A stretch of DNA of 60,990 bases from Desulfurococcaceae archaeon (GTDB lineage: Archaea; Thermoproteota; Thermoprotei_A; Sulfolobales; Desulfurococcaceae): the NCBI GenBank assembly GCA_020833225.1, contig JAJHQS010000005.1, positions 1 through 60,990 on the forward strand, given 5' to 3'. The notes under the pieces were generated by a model. That model was given only the letters and a program-made list of their open reading frames with translations, did no database searches and had not been told where the DNA came from. A program made the position numbers and the translations under genes. Every line of letters starts with the position of its first letter. The stretch's first letter is position 1. Shown one piece after another: positions 1-7,320 of this stretch.

Positions 1-106
1 GCCCAACCTCCTTCCCCAATTGCTCCGTCCTCTCCTCAAGGTATTTCACAGTCTCCTCAATACCAGGCTCCAGCTCTCCAAGAACCTTCAAAACAAGGTT
101 TTTCAC
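1..106 (-). CDS. Partial ORF, N-terminal part of an unrecognised protein
   Basis: On the minus strand an open frame runs off the left edge from a GTG at 106, with a TAA about 25 bases upstream of that start. The roughly 35 visible residues begin MKNLVLKVLGELEPG and are rich in Lys, Glu, Leu and Val, the composition of a helical crenarchaeal protein. They look more protein-like than the plus-strand reading of the same bases, which suggests that the plus-strand primase remnant is already truncated here. No family is recognised and too little is visible to name one. Confidence 0.3.
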   Translation of the reverse strand, partial: MKNLVLKVLGELEPGIEETVKYLEERTEQLGKEVG

Positions 107-121
107 ATACGCGGGGACACT

Positions 122-973
122 GAGCCCATATTAGAAAACATGTATTATGACAGGATAGCCTACGACTTCGACAGCGAGTGGAGCCCGCAGCTAGCAGTTG
201 AGACAGCCAGGGAGTTCTTGAGGTTGTTGAAATAGACGTATGGATTTGACACTGTCCTAGTTAAATCGGGGTTTAAGGGAGCACACGTCTACATACCCCT
301 CAAAACCCCGGTTCAATGGGAAGACTACCAAGTGCTCTGGAGGAGCCTGTTGAAGCTACTGCCACCCGAGAAGCAACAACTATGCGACTACAACATGCTA
401 CAGTGGAATAGATTAGCAAGAATACCAATGACCATTAACTACAAGGAGGGCAAGAAGGCATGGGCATGGATAATCCAGCCAAAGGTGCATGGATGGCTGA
501 ACTTCAAGTGGGAGGGGCTTGAGCCATTAAACCCCGCTGACCTACCAGTAGCGAAGATCAAGGTGGCAATCCCCACGCTTCAAAGACACTTCATTGAGCC
601 CGTAGACGACGCTACACCGGCGACCAGGGATGACCAGGCCCCACCCACAAATAGGAAGCCTAGGAGATACGAGTGGGTGGAGAAGATCATCGAGAAAGGC
701 CTACCAGATGGCAGAAAACGCTTCATACTATACGTGCTCTCAGCGTACCTAGTTAATGTAAAGAGGCTTAGCGAGGAGGAGGCCATACAAGTAGTACAAG
801 AGTTCCTCGAGAACTCTTGCAGGAACTACAACAACTGCGAGAAGATTTGCGAGTCCTTCATACGCGGAGACCTCCACAGAGTAAAATCCAAGGGTCTTAG
901 GCCAGTCAGCCTAGAGAAGCTAAGGGAGAAAGACCCAGAGCTATACTCATTGATAACCAGGTCTCTTGCCTAG
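122..973 (+). pseudogene. Plasmid/virus-type archaeo-eukaryotic primase, broken by in-frame TAG
   Basis: The frame encodes an AEP-superfamily primase of the type carried by crenarchaeal plasmids and integrated elements. Motif I is visible as YDFDSE (about 167-184), and motif II as SGFKGAHVYIP (about 266-300). The C-terminal third (from about 670, GLPDGRKRF...) resembles the helix-bundle/PriX-like domain found after the catalytic core in such primases. A TAG at 233-235 lies between motifs I and II, and the same frame continues on both sides with no base missing, so a single substitution would explain it. The N-terminus before motif I is not recognisable. As written, the downstream part could only restart at a GTG near 332, without the catalytic motifs. 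A pseudogene of an integrated element is the simplest reading. Confidence 0.6.
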
Positions 974-1094
974 TGCAGGTAACACGTACCCTGCATACTA
1001 GACAATTTTGCCTAGGTGCGGTTAGATAAAGTTTGGATTAGTCTCTTGACGCTACAGAGAGTATGTATAGCTGGTACTGGTATTTAATAGTGAT

Positions 1095-1391
1095 CTAATG
1101 ACTTCTTCCTGCGAAAGCCTCTCTCCTAGTGTACGTGTAGACAACTGATACAATGCCTAGTACTAACGCTATTACACTGAATATTATGAATATTCTACCT
1201 ATGTTGAGAGCGTCCTATATATTTCGGGTGAGGCCGCTACCATAGAGTAAGTCTATTAGCCAGCCCCACGTATTCAACAAAGTCTCCACGTTTATCAGTA
1301 GTATTACATCTATGAGTATAATGATGAACAATAGCGCGAAAACGAAGACCGAAAGAGCAATGCAATCTTGTGTTAGTGAAGTATAAGCCAC
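1095..1391 (-). pseudogene. Small two-segment membrane protein split by in-frame TAG
   Basis: From a GTG at 1391 the frame runs 58 codons (one hydrophobic segment, FVFALLFIIILIDVILLI), meets TAG at 1215-1217, and continues in the same frame for another 39 codons with a second hydrophobic segment (IFIIFSVIALVLGIVSVVY) and a basic tail, ending at TAG 1095-1097. The two halves look like one short two-TM protein. No family is recognised and there is no clear ribosome binding site. A longer frame could start at a TTG inside the tRNA-like fragment (1436), which is less likely. It sits inside the same element remnant as the primase. Confidence 0.35.
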
Positions 1392-1403
1392 TATCTTTGT
1401 CTT

Positions 1404-1451
1404 AGAGCCGGTGGGGATTACCCCGCGCGGGTTCAAATCCCGCCCCGGCGC
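1404..1451 (+). other. Attachment-site remnant: 3' half of a class II (tRNA-Ser-like) tRNA
   Basis: The stretch contains the 3' side of an anticodon stem (AGCCGG), a 6-bp variable-arm stem with an ATTA loop (GTGGGG/CCCCGC), a perfect 5-bp T-stem with TTCAAAT loop (1427-1443) and an acceptor 3' strand CCCGGCG. The long variable arm marks it as Ser or Leu, and its sequence is like archaeal tRNA-Ser. No D-arm or 5' acceptor strand precedes it, so it is not a gene. One C appears to be missing from the expected acceptor strand. Crenarchaeal tyrosine integrases commonly recombine in tRNA 3' halves and leave such a fragment at the far end of the element, which implies that the intact tRNA lies to the left, outside the window. 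Confidence 0.6.
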
Positions 1452-1527
1452 TTAAGACCATATTCTACAATAATATCTCAATACGTGTTAAAGTACTTAA
1501 GTAAGAAGAGTATAGAAAAGAAAAAAG

Positions 1528-2865
1528 CTAAATTGGCTTTGTTGTACCCCACTTTTCAAGGGCTCTTGCAAGCTCTTTGTGGGTTTTAGCATATTCTTCT
1601 AGTGGTATGTTTTTGTTTATTGCTTCAAGTGCTTGTCTAACAGCTGCTGCGCCAGCTCGTGGTCCATCTGGATGTCCAATTACGCCGCCTCCGATTTGTA
1701 GCACAATGTCTTTTCCAAGCGCCTCTATAACAGGTGGTAATATTCCTGGGTGTAATCCACCAGAAGATACAGGGATAGCTGGCTTAATATGATACATCGG
1801 CTGTTCAATGTGGAATATGTCGTCTAGATCTGGTTTGAAATGCTCTTCACGGAGTATCTTAGCATATTTAATAACGTCTACTTTTTCCCCTTCGAGTTTA
1901 CCGACGCCAGCTGTTCCAACATGTAACTGGTCTACACCAATAACTCTATATAGTTTTGCGAGTACAAACATTGATATGCCGTGATACTTGTTTCTAGTAA
2001 ATGCAGCATGCATGGCTCTATGTGCGTGAATCGCTAATCTATATTCCTCGGCTAAGTCTCTAATATATGTCAATGCACTCCAACCCGTGATCACAACGTC
2101 AACCATCACATAGGGGTTACCATAGTCTGCTACAAGCTTTAATCTTTTCTCCATTTCTCTAACATCGGCTGTTATGTTTGCAAACCAAACCTTTTTTTCA
2201 CCTGTTTCTTTCTCGACTCTATCAATAACTTTCATAATTGCTTTAGCCCTAGCTTCAAATCTACAGAAGCTGGGACTGGCTAAGTTCTCGTCATCTTTAA
2301 TATAATCTAATCCACCTGAAAGTATCTCATATGCTAATTTTTCAACTTCCTCGGGTGTATATCCCTCTTTAGGCTTTGGTACTGTGCCAACAATTGGCCT
2401 ATCATAAACCTTAAAGATCTCTCTAACTCCACTAAGCCCCTTGCTAGGTCCTTTAAAGTACTTTAAAAACTTTTTGGGTAAATATAGGTCTTCAAGTCTT
2501 AAGCCAGCAGCTCTCCTCATCCCAAAGATATTGCCAGCTACACTAGCTAAGAAACCTGGCATATTCCCCTCTTCAAATAGGTCAACGGGATATGCTACTT
2601 TAACTAAATATGAGCCATCTCTAAGGTCACGTATCTCATACACCTTAGCACTAAGCTTCTTAACTCTCTCAACATCATACCATGGGTATAGAGTAGTCCA
2701 AGTCCCAGTACTACTCTCAGCGCCTATCCCACTAGCAACTTCTTCAACTTTAAACCCCTGTGCAGGTGTAACTCTAAATACAGCTATAACGTCGTTATCA
2801 AGATCCGGCGTATAGCCTGGTGAGAGGTACTCATAATAAGACTCGAATTCATATTTCCTACTCAT
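1528..2865 (-). CDS. rbcL: Form III ribulose-bisphosphate carboxylase large chain
   Basis: At 445 residues this is a full-length archaeal form III RuBisCO. In the archaeal AMP pathway it carboxylates ribulose-1,5-bisphosphate, made from nucleotide ribose, to 3-phosphoglycerate. Active-site signatures are present: TVPKPK with both lysines (K164, K166), the carbamylated lysine in YIKDDE (K190, then D192 and E193), the loop-6 region GTAGVGKLEG, and GGGVIGHPDGP near the C-terminus. No small subunit is expected for form III, and none is present. The AMP phosphorylase and ribose-1,5-bisphosphate isomerase are not in the window. It is divergent from archease and lies directly beside the element's attachment-site remnant. 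The ATG follows AGGGTGTCTAC. Confidence 0.95.
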   Translation of the reverse strand: MSRKYEFESYYEYLSPGYTPDLDNDVIAVFRVTPAQGFKVEEVASGIGAESSTGTWTTLYPWYDVERVKKLSAKVYEIRDLRDGSYLVKVAYPVDLFEEGNMPGFLASVAGNIFGMRRAAGLRLEDLYLPKKFLKYFKGPSKGLSGVREIFKVYDRPIVGTVPKPKEGYTPEEVEKLAYEILSGGLDYIKDDENLASPSFCRFEARAKAIMKVIDRVEKETGEKKVWFANITADVREMEKRLKLVADYGNPYVMVDVVITGWSALTYIRDLAEEYRLAIHAHRAMHAAFTRNKYHGISMFVLAKLYRVIGVDQLHVGTAGVGKLEGEKVDVIKYAKILREEHFKPDLDDIFHIEQPMYHIKPAIPVSSGGLHPGILPPVIEALGKDIVLQIGGGVIGHPDGPRAGAAAVRQALEAINKNIPLEEYAKTHKELARALEKWGTTKPI

Positions 2866-2968
2866 GTAGACACCCTGATTTTTAAGAGTACTATTATAAG
2901 CCTATTATATTTTATTTCTCAAACAAGTATATTTCGTATAGTAGAGAGATAAACATGGTGAAGTCTCT

Positions 2969-3439
2969 TTGAGCACAGAGAGAGTTATTTATCGATATAG
3001 AGATGTTTACGAGCAACTTGAGCACACAAGTGACATTTATATTAAGGCTTATGGTAGGGATTTAGTCTCACTACTAGAAAACAGCGGCTTAGCTCTCTTT
3101 GACACTATGGTGAATATTGATGATGTTGAATGCTGTGAAGAGAGAACTATTAGTGTTGAAGGTTTTGATTTTGAAAATCTATTATATAGGTGGCTAGAGG
3201 AACTATTGTTACTATATTATTCTGAGAACTTAGTGTGTAGTAGAATTATAATTAATAAATTTGAAGTTACACGAGAAGGAACTGATCTTATATATAGAGT
3301 ACACGGTAGCACTTGTTGTGAGAAGTTTAATAGTCAAAAACACGAGCCCCGTGTAGAGGTTAAGTCGCCAACATATAGCTTAATGCGAATTTTAAAAACA
3401 GAAGATGTTTGGATCGCGTATTTCGTTCTCGATATTTAA
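2969..3439 (+). CDS. Archease, RNA ligase RtcB cofactor
   Basis: The 156-residue protein has the archease pattern near its N-terminus, EHTSDIYIKAYG (about 17-28), with conserved His and Asp that in this family bind metal and help guanylate the tRNA-splicing ligase RtcB. The length is typical. A TTG start is inferred from reading-frame extent. Two Cys pairs (CCEE at about 50, TCCEK at about 113) are unusual additions that might form disulphides. It is divergent from the RuBisCO gene, and RtcB itself is not in the window. Confidence 0.85.
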   Translation: MSTERVIYRYRDVYEQLEHTSDIYIKAYGRDLVSLLENSGLALFDTMVNIDDVECCEERTISVEGFDFENLLYRWLEELLLLYYSENLVCSRIIINKFEVTREGTDLIYRVHGSTCCEKFNSQKHEPRVEVKSPTYSLMRILKTEDVWIAYFVLDI

Positions 3440-3480
3440 ATTATAACGTGCCTATATGTACTCGGTCAAAATCAATCTAA

Positions 3481-4065
3481 TTAATCTTGTGATAATTTAG
3501 AGCGCAAAATGGCTTTACAATTTTCGCAAAAAGTGAAGTCTTTTTCATCGACTTCGATTATGCTATTGCTAAATTTCATAACACACCTCGTGTTTAAACA
3601 GTGTTGTAAACCAAGTAAGTGTCCTAATTCGTGTATAACTTCTTTAACAAGTCTCTCAAAGTATAAATTATAGTTTATGGGCTCACCGTAAAATTCTGGT
3701 TTAAGTCTCTTTGTGAAGACGACTGCAACCCGGCTCTGGGGATCAGCCTCACCAAACACGAAGTTTAATCCATACTCAAAGCCATCAAGATATCCAATAC
3801 CAATAATATAACTTTTACCTACTAGTCCAATTAATTGAAAAATTCCTTTAATGTTTTCAATTATACATGCAGCATGATATTGCACTCTCTCCCAATTGAA
3901 ACACTTCATAGTTGGCTTAATCACATCCGGCCATACTATAGTATCTACACTTATCCCCACAGTTGTTAAAATATCTCTGATATAGTTACTTAAATTATCA
4001 GTAAACTCTAAGACTCCGTAACTAGTTAAAGGTACGAGAATTATTTGAATAATACGGTTACTCAA
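3481..4065 (-). CDS. amzA: Archaemetzincin, zinc metalloprotease
   Basis: The archaemetzincin signature is complete: HELGHLLGLQH (residues 145-155) followed by C156, C161 and M163, then C180 and C183. The first motif binds the catalytic zinc with Glu146 as general base, and the four cysteines form the family's second, structural zinc site. The length of 194 residues is normal for the family. There is no signal peptide, so the protein is cytoplasmic. Its substrates are unknown. It is convergent with archease and precedes tRNA-Phe. Confidence 0.9.
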   Translation of the reverse strand: MSNRIIQIILVPLTSYGVLEFTDNLSNYIRDILTTVGISVDTIVWPDVIKPTMKCFNWERVQYHAACIIENIKGIFQLIGLVGKSYIIGIGYLDGFEYGLNFVFGEADPQSRVAVVFTKRLKPEFYGEPINYNLYFERLVKEVIHELGHLLGLQHCLNTRCVMKFSNSIIEVDEKDFTFCENCKAILRSKLSQD

Positions 4066-4146
4066 ATATAAGCACCTTACACACCACTTTTAAATCTAAT
4101 GTGAACTAGGATAATTAATAAATATGTGAAAGGGAAGGGTAGTAAA

Positions 4147-4220
4147 TGCCGCCGCGGGGATTTGAACCCCGGACATCCCGGTCTTCAGCCGGGCGCTCTC
4201 CCAGGCTGAGCTACGGCGGC
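4147..4220 (-). tRNA. tRNA-Phe (GAA)
   Basis: On the minus strand the sequence folds into a standard cloverleaf: acceptor GCCGCCG/CGGCGGC, D-arm starting TAGCTCAG, anticodon stem CCGGC/GCCGG-type with loop CTGAAGA giving anticodon GAA, T-stem CGGGG with TTCAAAT loop, and discriminator A at 4147. No intron is seen and CCA is not encoded. Confidence 0.95.
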
Positions 4221-4242
4221 TCCCCCTGTGATACTACTTTAG

Positions 4243-4256
4243 TTTTTATTTTTAAG
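4243..4256 (-). promoter_or_regulatory. Likely TATA box of tRNA-Phe
   Basis: Read on the minus strand this is CTTAAAAATAAAAA, an archaeal TATA-like element about 25-30 bases upstream of the tRNA-Phe 5' end, the usual spacing for the archaeal promoter. Confidence 0.45.
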
Positions 4257-4370
4257 GGTTTATTAGGGTTTCTCCTCGGGTCTTTTTTGTAATTATGCAT
4301 CTACAATGCTTTTTCACATATCAATTTATGTTTTTAAGTTCTAAGGCTCTATTATTTATTTTACTGGTGA

Positions 4371-5081
4371 TTGTCCTTGCTTGCGGCTATATTGGCTGGT
4401 GGTTTTGGGAAGAGACTTCGACCTTTTACTGAAGAGGTTCCTAAACCAATGATCCAGGTTGGAAATAGGCCTATTTTGGAGTGGCAGATATTGTGGCTTA
4501 AGAAACATGGTTTTAATGAAATCGTCTTATTGGTGGGTTATAAGAAAGAGAAAATAATCGAGTATTTTGGTAGTGGTAGTAGACTTGGCGTAAAACTAAC
4601 ATATGTGGTTGAAGATGAACCTCTAGGTACTGGTGGAGCAATTAAGAATGCAGCACATATACTTGCCAAGGAGAATATTTTTCTAGTGGTTAATGGTGAT
4701 ATAGTGACTAATATTGACCCTACAATATTAGTTAATGAGCTCTCATCAAGTCAGAAATATCTCGGAGCCATAGCCGTTATACCACTACCAAGTCCCTATG
4801 GAGTAGTAGAACTAGTAGATAAGACTGTTAAAGGATTTACTGAGAAACCTCTGCTAAGAGATTATTGGATTAATGCAGGTGTATATGCTCTAAAACCTGA
4901 GGCTCTTAAATATCTTCCTGAGAAGGGTGATTTAGAGAGAACAGCTTTCCCAGACATGGCGAGAGACGGCGTTCTCTGCGCTGTGAAATTTACAAATATA
5001 TTTTGGAGGGCTATTGACACCTATAAAGACCTAGAAGAAGCTAGCAAAACTATACATGAAATTTTCAAAGAATACGAGTAA
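4371..5081 (+). CDS. Sugar-phosphate nucleotidyltransferase
   Basis: A 236-residue NTP-transferase domain. The N-terminal nucleotide-binding signature LAGGFGKRLRP (about 8-18) and EEVPKPM are followed by GTGGAI and the metal-binding VNGDIV segment. Such enzymes join a sugar 1-phosphate to an NTP to make the NDP-sugar used for N-glycan or surface polysaccharide synthesis. It is short, with no C-terminal left-handed helix, as in many archaeal mannose-1-P guanylyl- or glucose-1-P uridylyl/thymidylyl-transferases. The exact sugar and nucleotide cannot be told. The start is TTG, preceded by GGTGAT. Confidence 0.8.
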   Translation: MSLLAAILAGGFGKRLRPFTEEVPKPMIQVGNRPILEWQILWLKKHGFNEIVLLVGYKKEKIIEYFGSGSRLGVKLTYVVEDEPLGTGGAIKNAAHILAKENIFLVVNGDIVTNIDPTILVNELSSSQKYLGAIAVIPLPSPYGVVELVDKTVKGFTEKPLLRDYWINAGVYALKPEALKYLPEKGDLERTAFPDMARDGVLCAVKFTNIFWRAIDTYKDLEEASKTIHEIFKEYE

Positions 5082-5202
5082 AATCAGTATTTCCAGCGTA
5101 CATCACCACTCAAAAGACCCTCTTTTCATCACTATTAATAAACAGAGATATAGTTCTTATTAAACTTATAAGGACGAGATTAAAAATTACACTTACTAGG
5201 AG

Positions 5203-5278
5203 GCGGCGGTCGTCTAGCCTGGACTAGGACGCCGGCCCTCCAAGCCGGAGATCCCGGGTTCAAATCCCGGCCGCCGCA
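5203..5278 (+). tRNA. tRNA-Gly (TCC)
   Basis: Cloverleaf with acceptor GCGGCGG/CCGCCGC, anticodon stem CCGGC/GCCGG enclosing loop CCTCCAA (anticodon TCC), T-stem with TTCAAAT loop, and discriminator A at 5278. It marks the left border of a stretch of decayed genes, but no repeat of its 3' half was found nearby. Confidence 0.95.
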
Positions 5279-5626
5279 CACCTCCTTTAAACACCCAGAT
5301 AAACTCTATAGAGCGACCCCTAATACTTCACGGTTCCGCGGAGAAGGTGTGAAATACTGGGGAAATAATGCTAGGCGATCCCTAGTATGCAGGGATCAGC
5401 ATTAGTGCTCTCAATGAGGACGCGAGAAGGCTTACATTGGAGCGCGTGTCGAGAGGAGCGGGGTTTTACTAGAACCCTTAAAGTGCTGAGTCACTACTAA
5501 GGGAGTTACACAACTATTTAAGTGGAGTTAGACGTGCACCAAGTGAAGTAGGAAGGGCACTACGATATCCCGGTGAGCTAGGAGGTATTATGGTTTAATA
5601 TTGTGATTTAAAAAGATGTATTAGCC
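5279..5626 (+). other. GC-rich intergenic stretch with a strong hairpin; no confident gene
   Basis: This 350-base stretch downstream of tRNA-Gly is visibly richer in G and C than the other intergenic regions, a sign of structured RNA in hyperthermophiles. A hairpin at 5367-5403 has two perfect arms: AATGCT/AGCATT and GATCCCT/AGGGATC, with a 4-base one-sided bulge (AGGC) and a 7-base loop. A weaker inverted repeat (TTCAC/GTGAA) lies at about 5320-5353. The 3' part carries protein-like frames described separately. It may be a structured RNA, a decayed gene, or both. Confidence 0.4.
5387..5598 (+). pseudogene. Possible frameshifted coding remnant, family unknown
   Basis: From ATG 5387 a 37-codon frame ends at TAA 5498 (…TRTLKVLSHY). 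A neighbouring frame is open from just before that stop to TAA 5596 and reads RELHNYLSGVRRAPSEVG... then RALRYPGELGG. Joined by one frameshift, the two would give a continuous Arg-rich C-terminal tail. The frame has no recognisable motif, and it overlaps the hairpin, so it could be fortuitous. Confidence 0.22.
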
Positions 5627-5658
5627 TCAAGGGATGGTTTTCTGTGCTGCGTTCCCCT

Positions 5659-5841
5659 CTACTTCTTCCTCTTTAATAAGAATACCGGCAAAACTACTAT
5701 GATTACTACTAATGCCCCGAGTATAATCATCTTGTTGCTTCGTCCCAGTTGCTGAGTACTCTGTGTACCCTCGGCGACTGGGTTGCCGAATACACAGTCG
5801 TAGATACTGTGCACCTGTTTTAGACATAGTGACTGACGCAT
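5659..5841 (-). pseudogene. C-terminal remnant of a membrane-anchored surface protein
   Basis: The 60-codon frame ends with a Thr/Gln/Ser-rich linker (EGTQSTQQLG), one hydrophobic segment (MIILGALVVIIVVLPVFLL) and a basic KRKK tail, the layout of the C-terminal anchor of crenarchaeal secreted proteins; the peptide-binding protein at 40024 ends the same way. Upstream the Thr-rich reading (ATTITNASVTMS) continues in another frame, so a frameshift probably separates the anchor from the lost ectodomain. An upstream TTGAGAG-plus-TTAAA motif resembles the promoters of the genes at 7794 and 8572. Confidence 0.4.
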
Positions 5842-5978
5842 TGGTTATCGTAGTGGCTGTGCAGTCATAGGCAGAGTAGTGGGTTCTCTATAATCAAATG
5901 TCTCCTTCATAAGGTTTAATAGCTCTCAATAAAACTCAAGGCTACCTCGTCTTAACAGTCGGTGTAAATAAAGTTTAG

Positions 5979-6257
5979 TTAGAGAAGCCCATAATCTCTT
6001 AGCAGGGATTTCATTTTTCTAAGTTCTTTCACAAGCTCCATCCCCTTAGTGGTTAAAACCAGTTTTGTGAAGCCTTTGCGCTCATCTGATGGGAGACTTT
6101 CTACTAATCCGCGTGCTATTAAATAATCCAGGATCTTCTTTACCCTATCATATGATAAGTTTACTTTAATAGATAACCATGTAGGATTTATCCCTTCTTC
6201 CGAGTTTATTGCTTCTAGGATCTCCATGATGAGCTCTAGCCTACTCCTCTTCTTCAT
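5979..6257 (-). CDS. Winged-helix transcriptional regulator
   Basis: A 92-residue protein with a winged-helix DNA-binding fold: NPTWLSIKVNLSYDRVKKIL forms helix-turn-helix (about 24-43), followed by LIARGLVES and a beta wing ending KLVLTTKGMEL. It resembles the small archaeal regulators of the Sso10a/HTH_45 kind, which act as DNA-binding dimers. It is the last gene of a four-gene minus-strand operon and overlaps the membrane-protein gene before it by 4 bases, so it is probably co-expressed and may regulate that operon. Confidence 0.7.
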   Translation of the reverse strand: MKKRSRLELIMEILEAINSEEGINPTWLSIKVNLSYDRVKKILDYLIARGLVESLPSDERKGFTKLVLTTKGMELVKELRKMKSLLRDYGLL

Positions 6258-6823
6258 ACTATTATAACCTTCTTCAAATGATATAAGGCAAATAGTAGAG
6301 TTGCAAGTGCCATTAGAAACTCCGAGAATACGATAAGGTATAAGCTTAGCTGAGTAAGCATAAGGAGAAAACCTACACCTCTAAGCAGAAATGTTATTGA
6401 AAGCATGAGTATATAGTTTTTCAAGTACTTGCCCTTAACTAAGAGAGACGTCACAAGAGAAAGCGCAAACGATATCAAGTCAGGAAAAGACAGCACTATA
6501 AGCGGTGGGACTACAATAAACACCTCTTCTCTCTCTGAGAATCTAATAGAAAACAACATTATGAGAAAAGCTACTGAAGCCGTTGAAGACGACAAAGTAT
6601 GCATCGTGAGGGAGAGCTTAGGATCTTCTAAAACCGTGGAAACCGCGGAAATAAATTGACTCAATGTTAATAAAATAAATGATAGTGAAAAGAATCCAAG
6701 GGACTCGATTTTAGCCCTTAAATATGATCTAGTGAAGAAAATAGAGATGTACAGGAATAAAGCAAAGCTAATAGTATTTAATACTAGTAGAGTTATGCAG
6801 TAGAAATCCAATGGAGACCTCAT
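6254..6823 (-). CDS. Multi-spanning membrane protein, unknown function
   Basis: The 189 residues are almost entirely hydrophobic, with about six predicted membrane segments (for example ITLLVLNTISFALFLYISIF at the N-terminus and LIVFSEFLMALATLLFALYHL at the end) and short charged loops. No transporter or enzyme motif is visible. It overlaps its upstream neighbour by one base and its downstream regulator by four, so the genes are translationally coupled. A membrane sensor or channel working with the two extracytoplasmic products of the operon is a guess. Confidence 0.65.
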   Translation of the reverse strand: MRSPLDFYCITLLVLNTISFALFLYISIFFTRSYLRAKIESLGFFSLSFILLTLSQFISAVSTVLEDPKLSLTMHTLSSSTASVAFLIMLFSIRFSEREEVFIVVPPLIVLSFPDLISFALSLVTSLLVKGKYLKNYILMLSITFLLRGVGFLLMLTQLSLYLIVFSEFLMALATLLFALYHLKKVIIV

Positions 6824-7287
6824 TAACCCCGTATTGCATAATATGTTTGATTACCTAAATGAACTTCTATAACTATCCCGACAAATCCTCTATGTGTTTC
6901 AAATACTTCTACTACGAGAGTTGCGTTATTACTCATGATCAATGATGCTATGTCGTTAGCTGAAATAATTCTACCACTCTCTTCATCTATGTAACGAGGT
7001 TGCAGAATAAGTAAAACCCTTTGCCTCCTCTCCTGCCAATACACATAAATAACTCTACCTACCTTCTCTATCTCCGGTCTCACAATCGGGCTTCTTCCCC
7101 GATGAAGACCTATATTCATGGAACCTATGAGGAATGGGGACGGTTTAACTGGCAGATCCATTAAAGCTTCCTCTAAGCCAGTCTCGTAACCTCCAGTATT
7201 TGGATACGTGAAGTATACGAATAGAGGAGGTATTACCACTAGTAAAGCACAAGTAGTGGCGATGAGATCATTCCGCAATAAAGACAC
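6823..7287 (-). CDS. Membrane-anchored extracytoplasmic protein, unknown function
   Basis: The 154 residues begin with one hydrophobic segment (IATTCALLVVIPPLFVYFTY, about 9-28), which anchors or exports a soluble domain of about 125 residues. The domain has alternating hydrophobic strands (VGRVIYVYW, VLLILQPRYI, VVEVFETHRGFVGIVIEV) suggesting a beta-rich fold. No family is recognised. It is the second gene of a four-gene operon. Confidence 0.6.
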   Translation of the reverse strand: MSLLRNDLIATTCALLVVIPPLFVYFTYPNTGGYETGLEEALMDLPVKPSPFLIGSMNIGLHRGRSPIVRPEIEKVGRVIYVYWQERRQRVLLILQPRYIDEESGRIISANDIASLIMSNNATLVVEVFETHRGFVGIVIEVHLGNQTYYAIRG

Positions 7288-7320
7288 CTAGAAAAAAATG
7301 ATGATTAAAAAAATAAAAAT

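Noticed and set aside
1-1451. Pyrrolysine-type recoding of TAG in the element genes
   Set aside because: Many ordinary genes in the window, including the primase frame itself, end with TAG, and no pyrrolysine machinery is visible; pseudogene decay is simpler.
1420-1452. Complete tRNA gene near 1404-1451
   Set aside because: The variable arm, T-arm and 3' acceptor strand are present, but the bases upstream give no D-arm or 5' acceptor strand.
2441-2815. 124-residue plus-strand frame inside the RuBisCO gene
   Set aside because: It lies opposite a clear RuBisCO coding region and has no ribosome binding site or motif.
5279-5626. RNase P RNA or SRP RNA in the GC-rich stretch
   Set aside because: The universally conserved RNase P core (GAGGAAAGUCC type) and the SRP helix 8 sequences are not found.
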